This document shows positions 61,796 through 64,000 of a stretch of 64,000 nucleotides of DNA, piece after piece. The stretch lies in assembly GCF_009674825.1 (NCBI RefSeq), contig NZ_WKJH01000001.1:620001-684000 (forward strand), given 5' to 3'. The stretch comes from Maribacter luteus (GTDB taxonomy: Bacteria; Bacteroidota; Bacteroidia; Flavobacteriales; Flavobacteriaceae). Both the position numbers and the translations under genes were made by a program. Positions within the stretch are counted from its first letter, which is position 1; every line of letters begins with the position of its first letter. A model generated the notes under the pieces. It ran no database searches. It worked only from the letters and a program-made list of their open reading frames with translations, and was not told the DNA's origin.

Positions 61796-62785
61796 ATGAA
61801 AGTTGCAGTTGTCGGGGCCACCGGAATGGTTGGCGAAGTAATGCTAAAGGTTTTGGCAGAAAGAAATTTCCCTATTTCAGAATTGTTATTGGTAGCATCA
61901 GAACGCTCAGTTGGCAAAAAATTAAAGTATAAAGGGGTAGATCATACGGTTATAGGTCTTTCCGATGCCGTTGCGGCAAAACCTGACGTTGCCATTTTCT
62001 CGGCAGGTGGTGACACCTCGACCGAATGGGCTCCAAAATTCGCAGAAGTTGGTACAACAGTAGTTGACAATTCTTCGGCTTGGCGAATGGATCCAACTAA
62101 AAAATTGATAGTACCAGAGATCAATGCGAACGAACTTACGGCAGAAGATAAAATCATCGCTAATCCCAATTGCTCTACCATACAAATGGTAATGGCATTG
62201 GCACCCTTACATAATAAATACAAAATGAAGCGAGTGGTGGTTTCCACTTATCAATCCGTTTCAGGAACCGGCGTAAAAGCCGTACAACAATTGGAGAATG
62301 AGATTGCCGGGGTTAAAGGTGAAATGGCTTACCCTTATCCTATTGGTAGAAATGCATTGCCCCATTGCGATGTATTCCTTGAAAACGGTTATACCAAAGA
62401 AGAAATGAAATTGGCCCAAGAGCCTCAAAAGATATTCAATGACAGAACGTTCTCCGTTTCGGCAACAGCAGTGCGTATACCTACCGCTGGCGGACATTCA
62501 GAGTCGGTAAATGTTGAATTCGAAAATGATTTTGATTTGAACGAAGTACGCCAATTGTTGAATGAAACATCGGGGGTTACCGTTCAGGACAACCCTGATA
62601 CCAATACCTACCCCATGCCTATTTACGCCCATGACAAAGATGAGGTATTCGTTGGTCGTATTCGTAGGGACGAAACCCAAAGAAACACATTGAATATGTG
62701 GATCGTTGCCGATAACCTAAGAAAGGGAGCTGCAACGAACGCCGTTCAAATAGCTGAATATTTAGTCGAAAACAAACTGGTATAG
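61796..62785 (+). CDS. asd: Aspartate-semialdehyde dehydrogenase
   Basis: 329 residues. The cofactor motif is VGATGMVGEVML (from residue 6). The active-site cysteine is Cys126 in IANPNCSTIQM, with SVSGTGVKAVQQLE following. The catalytic His is in the RIPTAGGHSESVNVE stretch. It reduces aspartyl phosphate to the semialdehyde for Lys, Met, Thr and diaminopimelate synthesis. It is monocistronic between its own promoter and terminator. Confidence 0.97.
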   Translation: MKVAVVGATGMVGEVMLKVLAERNFPISELLLVASERSVGKKLKYKGVDHTVIGLSDAVAAKPDVAIFSAGGDTSTEWAPKFAEVGTTVVDNSSAWRMDPTKKLIVPEINANELTAEDKIIANPNCSTIQMVMALAPLHNKYKMKRVVVSTYQSVSGTGVKAVQQLENEIAGVKGEMAYPYPIGRNALPHCDVFLENGYTKEEMKLAQEPQKIFNDRTFSVSATAVRIPTAGGHSESVNVEFENDFDLNEVRQLLNETSGVTVQDNPDTNTYPMPIYAHDKDEVFVGRIRRDETQRNTLNMWIVADNLRKGAATNAVQIAEYLVENKLV

Positions 62786-62814
62786 AACCACTTTTCTAGA
62801 TAACCTTAACACTT

Positions 62815-62852
62815 AAAACCTTTGAACACGAATTAGTGCCAAAGGTTTTTTT
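62815..62852 (+). terminator. Terminator of asd
   Basis: AAAACCTTTG pairs with CAAAGGTTTT (62840-62849), with an inner CAC/GTG pairing, and a T-tract follows. Confidence 0.9.
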
Positions 62853-62886
62853 GTGTTAATTTTAGGGTCAACTAATCTCATGGTCC

Positions 62887-64000
62887 ATGAAAAAAATCTT
62901 ACTATTTTCAGCCGCTGCCCTACTTCTCGGTGCATGCAATTCCAAAAACGAAAAAGAAACCATAACAGTGAATTACCCTACTACCCATAAAACCGATTCC
63001 GTAGATACTTATTTTGGAACCGAAGTAAAAGACCCTTATCGCTGGCTCGAAGATGACCGCAGTCCCGAAACCAAGGCTTGGGTCAAGGAACAGAATATCA
63101 CCACTTTTGGCTACTTGGAAAAAATACCTTTCCGGGCCGATTTAAAGAACCGACTCGAGAAATTATGGAATTACGAAAAATTGGGCTCCCCATTCAAAGA
63201 GGGAGACTACACGTATTTTTATAAAAACGACGGACTACAGGACCAATATGTGGTTTACAGGCAAAAAGGAGATGGGGAACCTGAGGTTTTTTTAGACCCC
63301 AATACATTCTCTGAAGACGGCACTACATCCTTGGCCGGACTCAGTTTTACCAAAGACGGTTCTTTAGCCGCCTATTTAATATCTAAAGGAGGTAGTGATT
63401 GGCGAAAAGCAATTGTCCTGAACACCGAAACCAAGGAAATCGTTGAAGACACTTTGGTAGATATTAAGTTCAGTGGTACTTCTTGGAGGGGCAATGATGG
63501 CTTTTATTATTCCAGCTACGATAAACCCGAAGGAAGCGAGCTTTCCGCAAAGACCGATCAACACAAAGTCTATTACCATAAGCTAGGTACCTCCCAAAAG
63601 GAGGATAAGGTTATTTTCGGCGCAAAATCGGAGGAAAAACACAGGTATATTTTCGCTAGTGTAAGCGAGGATAATCGTTATTTATTTATATCCGCAGCGA
63701 TTTCCACCTCTGGAAATAAGCTTTTTATGAAAGATTTGATCCAGCCCAACGCAAAATTACAGACCATATTGGATGATACCGAAACCGATAGTTATGTCAT
63801 TGACAATGTTGGCTCAAAACTGTACATTGTTACCAATTTGAATGCCCCCAACCAAAAAATCGTAACCGTGGACGCTTCAAACCCTACACCTGAAAATTGG
63901 GTGGATTTTATACCCGAAACCGAAAACGTGCTTTCTCCCAATACCGGTGGCGGATATTTCTTTGCTGAATATATGGTTGATGCCATTTCAAAAGTTTTTC
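62887..64000 (+). CDS. Prolyl oligopeptidase-family lipoprotein (N-terminal part)
   Basis: 371 codons are visible; the frame is open to the window edge, so the gene is cut. A lipoprotein signal (MKKILLFSAAALLLGAC, Cys17) anchors it. The prolyl oligopeptidase N-terminus follows: TEVKDPYRWLEDDRSPETKA, WVKEQN and the start of the seven-bladed beta-propeller (GSPFKEGDYTYFYKNDGLQ, VYRQKGDGEPEVFLDPN). The catalytic Ser-Asp-His domain lies beyond the window. The enzyme should cut short proline-containing peptides outside the cytoplasm. Confidence 0.9.
   Translation, partial: MKKILLFSAAALLLGACNSKNEKETITVNYPTTHKTDSVDTYFGTEVKDPYRWLEDDRSPETKAWVKEQNITTFGYLEKIPFRADLKNRLEKLWNYEKLGSPFKEGDYTYFYKNDGLQDQYVVYRQKGDGEPEVFLDPNTFSEDGTTSLAGLSFTKDGSLAAYLISKGGSDWRKAIVLNTETKEIVEDTLVDIKFSGTSWRGNDGFYYSSYDKPEGSELSAKTDQHKVYYHKLGTSQKEDKVIFGAKSEEKHRYIFASVSEDNRYLFISAAISTSGNKLFMKDLIQPNAKLQTILDDTETDSYVIDNVGSKLYIVTNLNAPNQKIVTVDASNPTPENWVDFIPETENVLSPNTGGGYFFAEYMVDAISKVF

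Overview
The window is moderately AT-rich chromosomal DNA from a member of the Bacteroidota, most likely a marine flavobacterium (Flavobacteriaceae). Supporting signs are A-rich translation starts without Shine-Dalgarno sequences, promoters of the TTTG-N19/20-TAnnTTTG type, an OmpA protein with thrombospondin type 3 repeats, an IPExxxVDY-family protein next to pyruvate kinase, a fused CcsBA cytochrome assembly protein, and viroplasmin-RNase H and AddAB-like proteins of flavobacterial type. No transposase, integrase, prophage or CRISPR array was seen. The content is largely housekeeping, with a few accessory blocks.

Layout. 1-1.7 kb: end of an RND efflux operon (pump C-terminus and TolC-type lipoprotein). 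1.7-11.6 kb: a CYTH phosphatase-like gene, then a six-gene minus-strand mannoside-use operon. It encodes a mannose-6-phosphate isomerase-like protein, GH92 alpha-mannosidase, six-hairpin glycosidase-like lipoprotein, GntR regulator, ROK sugar kinase and MFS sugar permease. A HutC-type GntR operator lies in front of its first gene. 11.6-17 kb: NAD(P)-binding protein, DNA polymerase IV, a small lipoprotein, Hsp20, a degenerate cupredoxin, an AhpD-like protein and an AraC regulator. 17-21.5 kb: pyk, IPExxxVDY gene, rnc, fabF and acpP. 21.7-26 kb: purN, RNase H, a PfkB kinase and a PurF-like amidotransferase.

26.0-27.1 kb is the most unusual stretch. In about 1.1 kb without a protein gene there are five copies of a nearly invariant 40-nt element. 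Each copy is followed directly by its own intrinsic terminator, and the terminator stems differ between copies while keeping their pairing. This looks like a tandem array of sibling small RNAs.

27-37 kb: superoxide dismutase, an AddA-like helicase-nuclease, kbl, ompA, an AddB-like nuclease, an SDR and tRNA-Ala(GGC). 37.7-44.3 kb: respiratory nitrite ammonification (nrfH, nrfA, ccsBA) and an alginate-export-type porin. 44.6-54 kb: glycerate kinase, universal stress protein, GNAT, MATE, enoyl-CoA hydratase, a 37-residue membrane protein, DUF3592, an exported Gfo/Idh/MocA-type protein, queD, lpxH, an MFS exporter and a VOC protein. 54-64 kb: recJ, OsmC, a second AhpD-like protein, a uracil-DNA glycosylase-like protein, rsmI, a conserved-looking hypothetical, tdk, alr, mscL, asd and the start of a prolyl oligopeptidase that runs off the edge.

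How the genes work together (inference): the mannose operon would trim mannosides outside the cytoplasm, import the sugar, phosphorylate it and feed fructose-6-phosphate to glycolysis. NrfHA needs c-type haem attachment, which the adjacent CcsBA supplies. Many remaining genes sit in short same-strand runs with gaps of a few bases or overlapping start and stop codons.
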